From assembly GCA_030141605.1 (NCBI GenBank), contig JAQGDQ010000100.1:64001-124000 (forward strand): a DNA stretch of 60,000 bases, in the 5' to 3' direction. Shown here piece after piece: positions 1 to 12,124 of this stretch. The position numbers and the translations under genes are program-made. Position 1 is the first letter of the stretch, and every line of letters begins with the position of its first letter. This DNA is from Tubiluchus corallicola. Its lineage: Eukaryota > Priapulida > Priapulimorpha > Priapulimorphida > Tubiluchidae. The notes below the pieces were generated by a model that was not told where the DNA came from, did not search any database, and saw only the letters and a program-made list of their open reading frames with translations.

Positions 1-153
1 TATTCGCCTTTTCCACGTCACAAATGCCCTTTGAGTAAGGTCACCTCTCTAATTCCAGGCAGAGATGGTGTTGCGCATGCAGTATGGGTGTTGATCAAAG
101 GTTGCAAGACCCGTCGACCAATTAATAAATTGTGCCCTCTAGAAGTTGCCTAG
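1..153 (+). mobile_element. BEL/Pao-type LTR retrotransposon, 3' end of polyprotein ORF (partial)
   Basis: Frame 1 is open from the window edge to a TAG at 151-153 and encodes 50 residues. The core reads ...SLIPGRDGVAHAVWVL... and then ...RRPINKLCPLEVA-stop. The pattern 'L-x-PGRDG-...-RPI-x-x-L-x-PLE' is the hallmark of the domain that closes BEL/Pao-type integrase polyproteins (DUF5641-like). The upstream part lies outside the window, so I cannot tell whether the element is intact. Assignment to BEL/Pao is from motif recall, not a search. Confidence 0.72.
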
Positions 154-557
154 ATTTTTCTCATGCGGCGCAACTACAAGTCATTGATTTAGGCTGTGAT
201 GTAGTTAACGAGTTAATTCATGTCAGATTCTTTTTGCGATAGTATTACTGTAGTATTTTCTTCGTTTTATTTTTTCGATGTATACCTAAACAGTCTTAAT
301 TCTTAAAATTTCTTGTTCACTGTCGAGTAATCCGAAATGTTATGTTTTCAGCTTTTGTAAAGCTGTCTGTATTGAGTAGCATGATGGTTTGCTATTGTGT
401 AGTTTTATACGCATGTGTTGTATGGATTACCAAGGTTTGTTCATACTATTTGGAAATTCTGAAAATTGACATATTTACATTAATTTGTTACTGTTTAACA
501 GTTTAAGAACGATAATTAGTGTAGTTTGTTTTCTAGTTTTTCTGCTGGTTTCCAGCA

Positions 558-694
558 ACCGGGGGAGCTATGTGGAATTTTGCATTGTTTTGTGTTGAGC
601 GCATGCGCAAGAGAGATTAAAATGGGTTCAGTTCAGTAAAAGCTGTGTTTTAGTTTTTATCCATTCTCTTATCTGTTTATCTGGGATTCAAACA
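558..694 (+). repeat. Possible polypurine tract and 3' LTR of the BEL/Pao-type element
   Basis: A purine run (GGGGGAG at 561-567) is followed at 571 by TGTGG. A matching CA end can be placed at about 694 (...CAAACA). This is the order expected downstream of an LTR-retrotransposon polyprotein: stop codon, polypurine tract, LTR starting TG and ending CA. The interval would be only about 124 bp, and the right edge is a guess because the 5' LTR is outside the window. Confidence 0.35.
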
Positions 695-2400
695 CGTCTG
701 CACTTTGCTAAGGCCTTGCCTTGTAGGTCATATAATTCCAAAAAAATAATTCTGTAATGCAGAAATTAACTAATCTGTAGCGTTTTAAATACGGACATTC
801 ACTATAATTACAACAATGTCGATTATTTATAGCAGCCATACTTTGTCTCAGATTACCGTGAGTACACACGCGTTGATGCCAAAATAAAGCTAAAAACTCG
901 AGAGCGACCAAAATTACAACTATGACGTCATGAACGCTGAAATAATTCAACATTTCAGCAGCTATAAATGCAAGATTACGGCGGTAAAACAGTCTTTACT
1001 ACTTCAAGACGACGTATTTTTACGTCAATTGATGTATTATTTAGAAAACTGGAGAAAGAAATAATTCAGACACAAGCAGTAACAATTGCCTGTGTATTTA
1101 ATGCCACTTAGTCAGCATAGCCTATATATTTACTACATCACATTCAGTTTCCTTTTTGATAACATTTTAAAAATTACAAAACAGACGTGTTTTTTTTGCT
1201 AGAGAACAAAAGTTATGTTTGAAAATTTCCGGGTTTCTATTCGGATTTTGTAACAGCTTTTGGCTGATCTTAAAATAAATCGATCATAAGGTGAATCGAG
1301 TAGTACCGCTGATATAGTTGATTGGTTTACACGAAAACCTACCCTGCATAACAACCTGCGCCGAGTGCTGCCAACAGGTCCATAATGCCAACACAAGAAT
1401 ACGTGAATTTTAGTAGACCTATGTAAACTCCACAATCATTTACGTTATTCAACAAATACCAGATAGAATGCTTATGATGAACATCAGATAAAATGATTAT
1501 GATCGTATTTCATTAATTCAAAATTGTGTATATAAATTGTAACTCAAAAAACTGTATTAATAATTTTGAATAAATTTTGATTTGTCATTATGCCCACTGT
1601 CAAGGCTTCTTATGCAATCTGGCAAAGTGTGAACCACAGGACCGTGCACGCACTTAGCATTTAGGGGAAGTTGATAAACCAATGTTTTTGCTACTTGCTG
1701 AACGATTGTTTTCTGGTTCTTCTTGGGTTTAATCAACTACTTCAATCGACGTCGTCAGGCATTGCAATTAAACAGGTATCATTGAAATACTGGCTTCTAA
1801 GTAAATACATCTTATATGTTTACGTATCGAGTTTCAAATTACTTCCTTTAAGCGCCAACTACTTGCTCGATGCTCTGGTAGATGGGACTACAAAACACAG
1901 CATACGATTTCATGATTTTCGTCATTAAGCCGCAAAGTTATCTGGTTGATAGACCAATAATTAATTTTGCCAATGTTTTGAAGTATGTTTTAATATTCTA
2001 TTAAAACTATGTAAAAGCCGCCAAAAATATTGTAAAACTTGCAGTGACTGTTTTCAATACTGTCTGAATATAAAAACATGTTTAAAAACAACAAGAACAA
2101 AAACCGTATAAAACATTTTTGTACAATCATTTTTTTGGAATTTGTGCCGTTTTCGTTATGCATATATATTTCAATTTGCTTTCTAAAGAACTCACACTTT
2201 ATCATAATTAGTCGGCCTATAAATCATGCCCACCAGGCAAAAATAAATTACAGTACATATACTTTCTAATTAGCCCAATGGAAATAAAAGAGTCATTTAA
2301 ACAACAATATACACAAGATCGTCATCGCAACATGAAAACATTTAAACATCGCAACATGAAAACATAACCTCTTGAATGTTAATGTGTCAAAGGTTTACCT
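695..2400. other. No gene recognised
   Basis: AT-rich sequence with only short chance ORFs. It holds a palindromic TGACGTCA (CRE-like) at 923-930 with no gene assigned nearby. An ATTAAA on the minus strand (1988-1993) is the nearest candidate poly(A) signal for the EF-hand gene that ends at 2478. Confidence 0.5.
2323..2364. repeat. Two perfect 18-bp direct repeats
   Basis: The unit CATCGCAACATGAAAACA occurs at 2323-2340 and again at 2347-2364, separated by TTTAAA. It lies just downstream of the EF-hand gene stop codon, in its probable 3' untranslated region. Confidence 0.85.
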
Positions 2401-2477
2401 AAAGAGTCTAAATAACAACCTTGTTTTGAAAATAAGAAGGATTTTACAAAACAAAGACAATTCAAGCAGTCTTCAAA

Positions 2478-2719
2478 CTAGGCCTGTTCCAGGCCACGGA
2501 TCACCACCTTCTTACGAGGAACATGAGGTATTTTAGTCGCAGAGTCTTTACGTCGGGTTCCCATGGAGAAAGAGGCAAGTCCCATGTCCGCAACTGCAAT
2601 CTGCCCACTAGCGCTCATGGAGATTCGCGTAGGACGTCCCTCCACGGGGGCGATGCTTCCCTCATTGGCTACCCCTATGTCCGCTTCAGCCTCCACAGGT
2701 AACACGATTCTGAAGGGCA
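2478..2719 (-). CDS. EF-hand gene terminal exon, C-terminal extension
   Basis: The acceptor CTTGCAG is followed by a 242-nt coding exon ending in TAG at 2480-2478. The 79 residues begin PFRIVLPVEAEADIGVAN and end KKVVIRGLEQA. They are rich in Ala, Val, Gly, Ser and Arg, contain no EF-hand and have no counterpart in squid calexcitin. I do not recognise the domain. The reading frame and phase fit exon 6 exactly. Confidence 0.82.
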
Positions 2720-4020
2720 CTGCAAGTAAATTGGGACAATAAATGCAATCTATGTAGTCTAATCCAATGAATGTTTATTGTAAAATTGTGAATCAAAGAG
2801 AGGCATGTGATTGTTGGAAATAATGTATACCCAGAGAGATTGTGCATATTTTAATGTACACTATGTTAATGACTATTATTTTTTCTTTATTTCTTGTTTT
2901 CAGTGGTAGTCATCTCAAATATACTTAATTTTGCATAGTAAATTTCTCAATATTGTGAAAATAATAAACCTTGTTATATTTAAAGCAAGTGTTAAAAAAG
3001 TAAGTAAGTAAGTAAACAAGTAAGGTAAACTTTTTATTGCAAGAATATGACAACAGTTAAGTGTACAATACAATAGAATACAATAAAATAACAGTTAGCT
3101 TACAATACAATACAATACAAGAAACAGAATAATATTACAAGAACAAAAATTACAATAACATAATTACTAGTTACATGAAATTTGCAAATAATAGGTTTAA
3201 CCATTTTGAAATGGGTGCAAAACAGTAAATGGCGGGATGGATATTGCGGATGGAAAAAATAGTTATTTCTTAGAATATTACATTTGAATTTTCACTTACG
3301 TTTAGGTCTTCCAATATCGAACACACCAAAAATATATTCACCAGGTCCATATATTTCCTTTCCCAATACCATATTAGCAAAATTCTGCATGAAAAGTTCC
3401 TGATTCAGTGGGTAAGCACCATTCTGCAAAGAATATCAAATTTACAAAAACGCATGCCTTTAGAAAAACAAAAAAACAAGTATATTCAAAACCACGTGCT
3501 ACCCAATTAGCCAATTTACAAGAAATGCATTGCCAATTTTGGTACTAAATTCACAATTCTAGATACTCAAAGAGTTTGATTTTCATTTGAATTTCATGCA
3601 CTCTCGCTTATCTTTATGTCTGTCAGTGTAGCTGCTCAACTGCTATTTAACTCATTTACCGCTGTCATTGACTTGAAGCCTTTTACAGTTTGTTCCGCAA
3701 CATGTTCTTCGTCTATTTCAATAAAATTTTTGTAATATTCTCGAAGTTCCTCTTTTGTCACCTTTCCATCTCCTGCAAATCAATATTACAAAATACAGAA
3801 GCATAAAGCAATTTAATATGTGTATAAAAACAAAGTGAAAACATGATGTTCATCTTATTGGAAAACATTTATTGCAAGCAGTTAATTAATCGACATGAAG
3901 CAACATGATTAAAAATACCAACTGTTGTAATTGTTAACAGTGCGGTTACTGTCACCAACATCATTGTGGTAATTCATGAACAGCTTTATTGTTCATTGTC
4001 ATTTTCGCTATCACCACTGC

Positions 4021-4089
<69 letters not shown>

Positions 4090-6630
4090 TGTCATCATTT
4101 TTCTTCTTTTTCACTATTATCATCGTCAGCATCATCATCATCATTATCATCAATATCAATGTCACTCCCATTATTGTTATCTTCATCACAATCGTCTTTC
4201 TCATTGTTGCTACTGTTGACACAGTCATAATCTTGATTAAATTCGGTAGCGTAAACATCATCCACCTTTTATTATTAACCTACCATTGTCCATATCAACA
4301 GCAACAAGGCAATGCAAAAACAACATCAACAACCGCAACAGCATACCATCTAAACAAATAGATACTACGTGGTCTTCTGTTTGCCATCAACGTTAAATAT
4401 CGTGCACTAACTACATCGTCTTATCATTATTGCTGTTACTATTACCAATACGGTGATTTGATTCGTTGTCGTCGTCGTCGTCCTCATTATTGTCATTCTC
4501 ATTGTTGTCATCATTGTCGTAATCATCATAATCGTCATCGTCACCGTCATCACCTTGATCATCGACTTTTGTCATGATTATTTTCAACACTACTGTCGCT
4601 AGTACTTTTGATCACAATTTCAATTTCATTAACCATTTTTGTATAGCTGTTGACTGTGTTTCAGGTTTGCTAGATACTACAAACTTACGATTCTTGTCCA
4701 TCATTTCAAAGTAAACTTTAACGTGCAATTGAACCCAATACGGAAAGTTTCTTATTGACATCGTTCCTCGCATCATTACTGCCCAAGTATCTAACCAGTC
4801 ATTAAGTGATACCATAGTAGGACATATGCTATCAGGATCTGAATCTGTAATACATGAATAATACTGAGAGAAAATGCGCAAAAACACTAGGAAAATTAGG
4901 CATCTTACTTACTACTTACAACAAAATGGCAGTTCCATTTAAGTTAACTGTGTGAATGGAATTATTCTCTAAAGAAAACCCTGTTTCATTAATATACATA
5001 GAAGCCAACAAATCATAATACGAAAGCATTATTCAATCAAAATAGTAGTACAGTTTGTGTCTCCTAACCAAGTGGGAGCTTATTTCAAACCAGGTGGCAG
5101 CTGGTGACTTAAAAATGGAAATAAAATAGATAAACTGTTAGGTGTTTGGGTCTATGTAGCATTTTAGCGAAGTCACGACAATAATGAGTTATCATTGACA
5201 AATATTGAAGACGTGCGAGAACAGCGCAGAGCCAATACCCCAAAGTTCGCTTCTCGGTGCAGCCATTTCTTTCATTATAAATGAATTTTTTCATATTTTA
5301 AAGGTGAAAAATTAAGGAAGGATGCGCTGGCGGCATCGCATATTAGACGCTGACCGACTGTAGGAGCTGGCATAATTTCGATCTCCTCTTAGTTCCAATG
5401 TTTCAAAAAATGTGGCCAAATCAACAATTGAATCACCTCACTATCCTGCCCAACCACCAACAGTCACTGTGTCAATTTTCAATGCAATTTTTCAAACTCT
5501 ACCCTAAAAACGTATATAACAACCGAGCCTTATGCCTATCGTTAGTCGCACTGAACTGCAACATCCAAGTGCCTACCCCCCCCCCCTACTGCATGATCAA
5601 ATGCTAGAAGAGACACGAAAGATTATAGATATGTATGGTCCGAGATAGAGTCCGAAAGGCGAACTTGCGTAATGTGACCAGAAAAGAATTATTCAGTCAG
5701 TAACTTTTAAAGTGTGAAGAATACCGGCACTTCCACAACTCTATGCGACAAACAGTCGTATGCAGTACTGAGATTCACATCCATATGTACACAAGTTGTC
5801 AACAAAAACGCACAAACATTTTACGTATCAAAACTTAGTGCAATGTAAACCCAAATCATCCAGTGTCCACGTCAAACAAGCGATTACACACAGACCTGCA
5901 TGTACTATGAAGATACAAGCAAGTGTACAAACACAAATGCAAATGCTATAAGTTCAAAGCCCAAGACCCGTCAGTAATATAGTGCCCTAATGTGCACTAG
6001 GTCTGTTGTCTCTTAACACGCTTTAACAATCTTTCAAGATGTTAATTTAAAATTGTTCTTCAGTGTCAGCTACTTGTCGTTTTTTGGTAGTGCTTCCACC
6101 TAGCGTAATGGTGTTTCCTTTAAAAGTTACCCGAACCGCATATTATTAAATGGTTATCAAGTACAAAAGCTAAAAAACCTTTTGCTGCGAGACACTCAAT
6201 ATCAATGAATAACCTTACAAAAAAGCTTAAAACATAGGAATATTGCTAAAACAATGTAAGCTCGTGTACTCTCAATAATTAGTCCATAACATATGATAAA
6301 AAATGGTTCAACAGATTGACAGCAAATTAAAATTCTCAAGCATATTTTACAGGCAGGTGTTTCACATGTTTCTTGGTAATTATCAATTACGCTTTTGAAC
6401 AAACGACAAGAGAAACTGGTACAGTTGAGCTTCCTTCAATTATAGCTCTTTGGAGTCAAGGCCAACTTCAAGCTTTGAGTCTGTGATATCCTTAAAATTT
6501 CTTATGCAACATTTTAATGTCATTGTATTTGCGTGTTGTTTGTTTATTTGTTGTGGCCCCTAACAAAAGGCTACCTAATATACACCTCATATATCCAAAA
6601 TATACTCATGGGATATATATATATATATAT

Positions 6631-6675
<45 letters not shown>

Positions 6676-8530
6676 CAAAAAGTAGAAGGGCCTCCAAAGT
6701 ATTTAAGAACTTCTACCAGACTACCAGAGGTAATTATATCTTCTCAAATAGGGGAGAAAGTAGACAAGTTTATCGAAACAAACGCGTGAAGAAATAAAAC
6801 AGTACCAGATCACCGAACAATAACGGGTATAAACGCTAAAGAATAAAGATGTCGTGCAAACAAACGTCTTTACACACTACTAAAAACGCTATGCTTCAGC
6901 AGAAAAAGGAAAAAGAGAGTTACCAAATAACAGCTTACAGCATAAAATCTTTAATGTTTTGGTAATTCAACGAAATGGGATTCTCTAAAATCGCAACTAG
7001 AATCTTTTATAAAACGAATTTTTAATGGAATCTTAGTCTTTCTTGAGACGTAGACAATGCTTAAAAAATAAGCTGTTTGCAAATTTTGCATAGCAAGACT
7101 TTTATACAAACAACGTTTAACAACCTATTTACGAACTGTTTACCTCGCTTATGTAGCCGCTCACACAAACTTTCATGAAAATTTCTGTTAACATCGTAGA
7201 CAATCTCAGCTAAATCATTGTCGTCCGAAATATCAGCGTGTCGTAGCATTTTCTACGAATAGAATTGTAAGACGAGATGAGTCTTTAATCTAATACAATC
7301 CAGGTTTACAACACTTTTAGCTATTAAATACGTTTAACTATTAAAAAGGCAAGTGTAATATTGAATTAAAGCTGCCTTTTGAAATCACCATAGAACAAAA
7401 ATCGTTACAAAGAAATTAAGTTTCTACTTCTTTAATTCCCAAAAATGTTAGACCCACTTACTTTACTGAAAGCGTTCATGTCTTCTAAACATAACTTGTC
7501 ATCTTTATTAATATCTGAAAAAGCACAAATAATAAATTTCATAGTAGTACTGGGCTTACTGCAGATTTTTTGGCTGATTTATTGCCCTTAAAAGCACGGC
7601 CCACATGGTAGACAAGTTGTGGTTAGACCAGAATCCATCTTATTACCAAGAATAATGTTACAGAGATGTGTTAGCCACACCCTCCCCAATTATTATGCAC
7701 ACACAATTTACATTCCATAGTTGTTACTAATAATATTTTCCACTTATTATGCAAAATTTTCAATAATCATTACCCCTTCTTAAGCCTTCCACCTCCTTAT
7801 TGCGCTGTTTGTGTAATTTGCACTTTCCTTCAGTCCTTATACGTAAAATTGGCACTCACCAGTCCATGTTATACTTATACTATATCCCATTGTTGGTGAG
7901 ACGTGTTTATTATGGTGAACAAAGAATTGTGAGTGCGAAAATAACCCTAATCTTGAGATGTTGCTTTGTTTTGACCATTGCAAAAAAGAGGTCATCACGG
8001 AAATTTGAGACTGACGACTACATATATATATATATATATTACGACGACGACGACAGCAACAACCACGTTATAACAACCAGTAATCGGTAGCAGCACTCAG
8101 GTGCACCAACACCGAAATTACAAATAACAACACATTAAGATGATCTGAGAAAATTACGAATAACAATGGTTTAAAACAAGTTTCATCATTCGTGTAATTA
8201 CTTATTCGTTTGTTTTTTCTTCGTTTATTGACGTGTTCGCTCTTTTGTTCGTTTACTTATTTGTTCTCTCATTCACAATAACGCACATGAGTTAGTTGCT
8301 CGCTGGAATCTAGTTCACCCCCAACGGCCTAATAAACAAGTGACAACATAAAATTTAAAAAGCAAATAAATAAAATTAAAACATTACCGCTTACCAAGTA
8401 ATTGGAAGTAAAATGAAAGTTTTCTACGCTGAAAGTCAGATAGCTCAAAGAGTGGTCTCAAGCAATCCTCGGACGGATCATGATAAGGCTGGAGCTTCCT
8501 GTTGATTCCCATACTCATTAAAGTAGCTAA
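2478..8530 (-). CDS. Calexcitin-like EF-hand calcium-binding protein, seven exons
   Basis: Seven minus-strand exons join with matching phases: 8395-8530, 7462-7514, 7144-7252, 4689-4844, 3660-3772, 3300-3423 and 2478-2719. All use GT-AG junctions. From the Met codon at 8518-8516 the product is 306 residues. Visible features are the opening LSDFQRRKL block, an EF-hand loop at 42-53 (D42, N44, D46, K48, D53), a degenerate acidic loop near 96-111 followed by NDWLDTWAVM, and a canonical EF-hand loop at 145-156 (D145, N147, D149, K151, T153, E156). After that comes a fourth hand-like region without a loop. The order and spacing match calexcitin and sarcoplasmic-type calcium-binding proteins, cytosolic calcium sensors or buffers often found in neurons. 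Squid calexcitin is about 190 residues; this one adds a tail from about L227 to A306. Upstream 5' exons may exist because the first exon begins at an acceptor site. Confidence 0.85.
3001..3120 (-). repeat. (GTAA)n and (ACAAT)n tract; possible LINE 3' tail
   Basis: In the last intron of the EF-hand gene, a short GTAA run (3000-3020) is followed by ACAAT-type pentamers at 3065-3120. Read on the minus strand, a short microsatellite after a 3'-end-like sequence is how many non-LTR retrotransposons finish. No reverse transcriptase is visible, so this is only a candidate. Confidence 0.35.
3300..3423 (-). CDS. EF-hand gene exon 6
   Basis: The 124-nt exon after TTTGCAG encodes NGAYPLNQELFMQNFANMVL, then GKEIYGPGEYIFGVFDIGRPK. 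It corresponds to the end of calexcitin, where the family usually stops shortly after the 'LFG' motif (here IFG). The donor GTAAGTG follows in phase 1. Confidence 0.85.
3660..3772 (-). CDS. EF-hand gene exon 5, canonical EF-hand loop
   Basis: The 113-nt exon completes the split Arg codon and reads DGKVTKEELREYYKNF, then IEIDEEHVAEQTVKGFKSMTA. With the previous exon it makes DKNRDGKVTKEE, a textbook 12-residue calcium loop ending in Glu. It exits in phase 0 at GTAAAT. Confidence 0.9.
4018..4091. repeat. (TCA)n microsatellite
   Basis: Nearly pure CAT/TCA triplets with related degenerate triplets on both sides (to about 4215, and again at 4460-4560). It lies in the intron between EF-hand gene exons 5 and 4. 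The long His, Ser, Ile or Asp runs it would encode in the various frames are artefacts. Confidence 0.95.
4689..4844 (-). CDS. EF-hand gene exon 4, degenerate hand 2 and start of hand 3
   Basis: The 156-nt exon lies between ATTACAG and GTAAGTT. It encodes DSDPDSICPTMVSLNDWLDT, then WAVMMRGTMSIRNFPYW, and ends in the first loop residues DKN. The 'EW-L-x-MWA' helix and the 'PxW' turn are characteristic of calexcitin. The second loop carries extra residues compared with squid calexcitin, so calcium binding there is doubtful. Confidence 0.88.
6613..6675. repeat. Compound (AT)n-(AC)n-(AT)n microsatellite
   Basis: An AT run (6613-6631) leads into about 17 CA dinucleotides (6634-6667) and a short AT run. 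Intronic to the EF-hand gene (4845-7143). Confidence 0.95.
7144..7252 (-). CDS. EF-hand gene exon 3
   Basis: The 109-nt exon enters in phase 0 after TTCGTAG and leaves in phase 1 before GTAAAC. It encodes KMLRHADISDDNDLAEIVYD and then VNRNFHESLCERLHKR. In calexcitins this position holds the helix between the first and second EF-hands. Confidence 0.8.
7462..7514 (-). CDS. EF-hand gene exon 2, EF-hand loop 1
   Basis: This 53-nt exon lies between TTTTTCAG and GTAAGTG. It encodes DINKDDKLCLEDMNAFSK once the split Asp codon is restored. That is a calcium-binding loop with D, N, D and K at positions 1, 3, 5 and 7, and Asp instead of the usual Glu at position 12. It leaves in phase 0. Confidence 0.85.
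8395..8530 (-). CDS. EF-hand gene, first recognised coding exon
   Basis: The minus-strand acceptor TTACAG ends at 8531 and the donor GTAAGC starts at 8394. In frame it reads LATLMSMGINRKLQPYHDP and on to LSDFQRRKLSFYFQLL. The first Met (8518-8516) is the chosen start. The four codons before it are open, so coding could continue from an upstream exon that I did not find. It ends in phase 1 (G), which completes the first Asp of EF-hand 1 in the next exon. Confidence 0.82.
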
Positions 8531-10348
8531 CTGTAACACGAAAAATACAAATAATGTCAAAAAGAAAGAACGACATCTTAGTTGTTAAGAACGTAAATTT
8601 GTGATATATTTCAATGGAAAAGCTTGACGCTGACGCCACTATATTTCTTGACGCTGCTCTATAATCATCTTTTATTCAAAATTTTACGTAGAGCTGTCCT
8701 CTAATGATGCCTAAAGTGCAAAGGCTTCCTTATTTCGCTGAACATATTATCTGAGCTAAAACTCCAAACTAATATTTTCCATATAAACAATGAAAATTCT
8801 CAAAAGTATCCGCATGGGGTTCGTTCATATTGAAACACATTTTCTCTGGCCCTGAATGTATGTAGTATAGCAAAAAAGACAATAATATATATAAAACCTT
8901 ATATAATTTTAGGACGATCTAAAAGCGCCTTGAATTATGTAAAAGTTTTAGACCAGTATTCTCTAAATTATTTCCATTCCAGTATCAGTTGTCTTGATAA
9001 ATCGCGCTTCCAATTCTGCACGATTGGATCGTTTCTAATATCGGCGGCCAAAACCTATGCAATATTACATAATATAACTTACTGAATTCTCGTTTAACAA
9101 CCCCTTAGACTTAGAGACTCTTTTTTTGCCAGTTCCTAAGGAAGTACTGTCACGATTTAAGAATGCACGTGTTAAAATTTACAACTGAATATACGGAAGT
9201 GGAGAGCTGGATAGAAAGCGAACTAGGACATGCTGCACTTGAAAATTCATTTTCGGTGCTACTGACATTTAAAGCCACCACAAAGCCTGAATCTGTGTAT
9301 TCTCTTAATTCACAAGCTTCTTTTTATGTTCTAAAAATGTAATGTTGTAATATTAAATTTTGTAATATTAAATTGAAACCATGCCAAATGAGAAAGTACG
9401 CATGCAGTTGAAGCTCTTTCAGATTATGCGGAGCCTTTAATTGTGTAAATCTAGCACTGGGATGCACGTACGATATACGACCTATGTAGAGACCCTGCTA
9501 AGGTTTTGAAAACCTGACAGAACCAGGCTACCATCGTTAGGCCATAATCAGGATCGATTTCAGCAGTTCACTCGGCACGTTCAGGGCCGAAAAACCAACG
9601 CACACCGTGAAATCGCTAGGGCAGTGGCGATGAACAAGCCAATATGGTTGTATGACCGTAAATAAGTTAAAAAGTTAAAACTGGCTTCCTATTGAGGGTA
9701 AAACATTTCGGTAAATTTAAAAATTCATGGTAGTTACGTGAGTTACTACAGTTGTGTCAGACACGTCCGTCGTCAATTTGACATCAAACAAGCATATATA
9801 AAGATGTGTTTATGGTCCGACTGTAAAGGCATGTTCTCACCCATTCTCACGTATTCGATCCTGACAAGTAGCCGGTTGCAATGGAACAGCCTACGAGTCG
9901 CCAACATGTTCTAAATGCTTCAGAACGAAATTAACAGAAATGTTCTACACACTTTTTAATATGGAATAGCAAAAATAGATAGCCTAACACAGTAACTGTA
10001 ATTTGCACTTTGATTCTGTTAGTCAAACACCTATTCCCCGGTGAAGAGAAAGAAAACAAACAAGACCGACCCTTTTGAATTAGCTGGCTCGATGCATATA
10101 AATTTACGCTTTGGCTATCACTTAGGCTTAGATACCATTTTTTCGCCTCAACGTTCAAAAAGCGAACTTAAAAATAGTAGAAAAACATTATTTAGCATTA
10201 TGCAAAATCAACACCACTGTTTTAAAAAACAAGCGTAGGTCTACTCTTTAATTCAATTAAAACAAAAAAACCCAGAATTGTTTTATGGGTGTATTGTGAG
10301 AAATGAAATTTAAGTAAGTTTAATAATGGTAATTTCATTCTATTGTTC

Positions 10349-10383
<35 letters not shown>

Positions 10384-11216
10384 CAAAAAGCTATATTTTC
10401 ATTAAATATATTATATGCAAAGGTATATTGTCCGAGGGCGTGAAAGTACATACACTACTAATCATAAAAAAATTCACATAAGTTAATTATATAAACTTGT
10501 GAAATTTAATGTTGGTACGAAATTAAATTAAAAATTCCCGTTGGCACGTCCAACGGAGGTAGGCATACGATTTCAATTCTTTTTTTAAAACGCTACATGA
10601 AGAAATATGAAACGTAATATAAAATGCAGTAATAACTGTCCTTTCAGTCTTTATTTTACTTCATAAATGAGCTCTAACTTATAATATTGTCTCGTAACTG
10701 TTGTCAAACATGCCTAGTTTGCATTAGCAAAGATTACAATGTACAATTATTGCGTTTTAGCTACGTTTTTAAAGCTCATTACAAATTATATATGCAGACT
10801 AAGAAACCACAATAAACGTACAAACCTGTGTAACAAATCCCTAACCGAAAAAATACAGTTTCTTCTACTTTAGTAGAAATACTTCAGAACCCAGCAAGCA
10901 CCAGCAACTTGAGTAATTCTCTACAGCTAAGAAAGATGGCGTACTGTATACACACACACCAGGTTTCACTTTCACATTTTCCAGTAAGCACTGCTCTAGA
11001 AAAACCTCTAATGCTGGTCAACAACGTGCTCCCAGGCTTATGCAAACTCAGTGCAGTTCATGGAACGGTTGCTCCATTTATAAAACACATCAATGTTATT
11101 TAAAGCTGATGGAGCAAAATGGAGATTTTTTCGTTTAACGGATTAAACTATGCATCGGGTTAAGTTATAAAAAGCATCAAAAACTTAATTGAAAAAAGAA
11201 GCCCCGTCATTTTAAA
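8531..11216. other. No gene recognised; possible 5' region of the EF-hand gene
   Basis: About 2.7 kb of AT-rich sequence with only chance-length ORFs and an (AT)n run at 10351-10380. The promoter and any 5' untranslated exon of the minus-strand EF-hand gene should lie here or further right, but I see no splice donor or core promoter that I would defend. Confidence 0.4.
10351..10380. repeat. (AT)n microsatellite
   Basis: Thirty bases of alternating T and A in unassigned DNA. Confidence 0.95.
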
Positions 11217-11388
11217 GCAAACTTTCTACAGGAAAAGCTGAACTCTGCGAGGATGGTCACGCCTTGTGCACATCACAAGACATTATGACATCAAAATTAT
11301 ACGAAATAAACAAACGAATAACATACAAACAAACGAATAAATATGTAGAGGCACGCAATAAACGAAAGAAAGGACAACCAAACGAACT
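11217..11388 (+). repeat. Long inverted repeat, left arm
   Basis: This segment matches the reverse complement of 12475-12645 over about 170 bp with few mismatches. Shared landmarks are AGCAAACTTTCT, ACTCTGCGAGGATG, CACGCCTTGTGCACATCACA, ATTATGACATCAAAATTATA and AATAAACGAAAGAAA. A short ORF over this arm is not credible as a gene. Confidence 0.85.
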
Positions 11389-12124
11389 AATTTACCATGG
11401 CACTTGTATATGCGCAAATGTGCGAGAAATGATGATTTCAAAAGTTAACGGAATCGGTATTAGCGAGTGCCACAAAAACTAATGTTAAATATATATTAGC
11501 TTTTGTTGGTTCAATAATAATGGTAGTAGATGGCAACACTGAGTCCCAAGTGCTGTAAACAATGTAGATAATAGTACATGATGTATGATTCGTAACATGA
11601 TAGGCTAAAAAGAACAGGAAAATGTTATAAGAAGTTGTTTCCAGCAAACAATTCCACTTTCCGCTAAAACAGAATTAATGTCTTGACTTTCTTACCAGTT
11701 AAATGCCCCCCCCCCAAGCACCCTCTGCAATCTATACACTCTATACAGTACACTGAATACAGTGCAGCGTGAACTTCGGTTAGAAGTAAACAGGGAATAT
11801 TGGCAGAATTGGTGTAAACTGTCGTTCACACTTCACTGTCGTTAAAAATACATCACATTACAACTCGGCGTAAACAGGAACTACAACTACGCAGTAGCCT
11901 ATAGGAATGCCTTCGCTCTTAGTTGTACATAAAATTTTCGGTTGATCACTTTTTGTGTATTATTTCTTCTCTTACGGCTTTTCTTTCAATGTCAAAATTC
12001 AGTTTTTCTTATAAATTTCGGAAGCTATCTCCTCTTATAAGGTTTGACAGCAGGCTGTTGAAAATCGGGTAGTGATAAAGAGGTGGAATTCCTGTGCACC
12101 GGACTAAGTTTACTTTTGTTACGA

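Noticed and set aside
3966-4361. ORFs encoding poly-Ser, poly-His, poly-Ile or poly-Asp
   Set aside because: All are translations of the (TCA)n microsatellite in different frames inside an intron.
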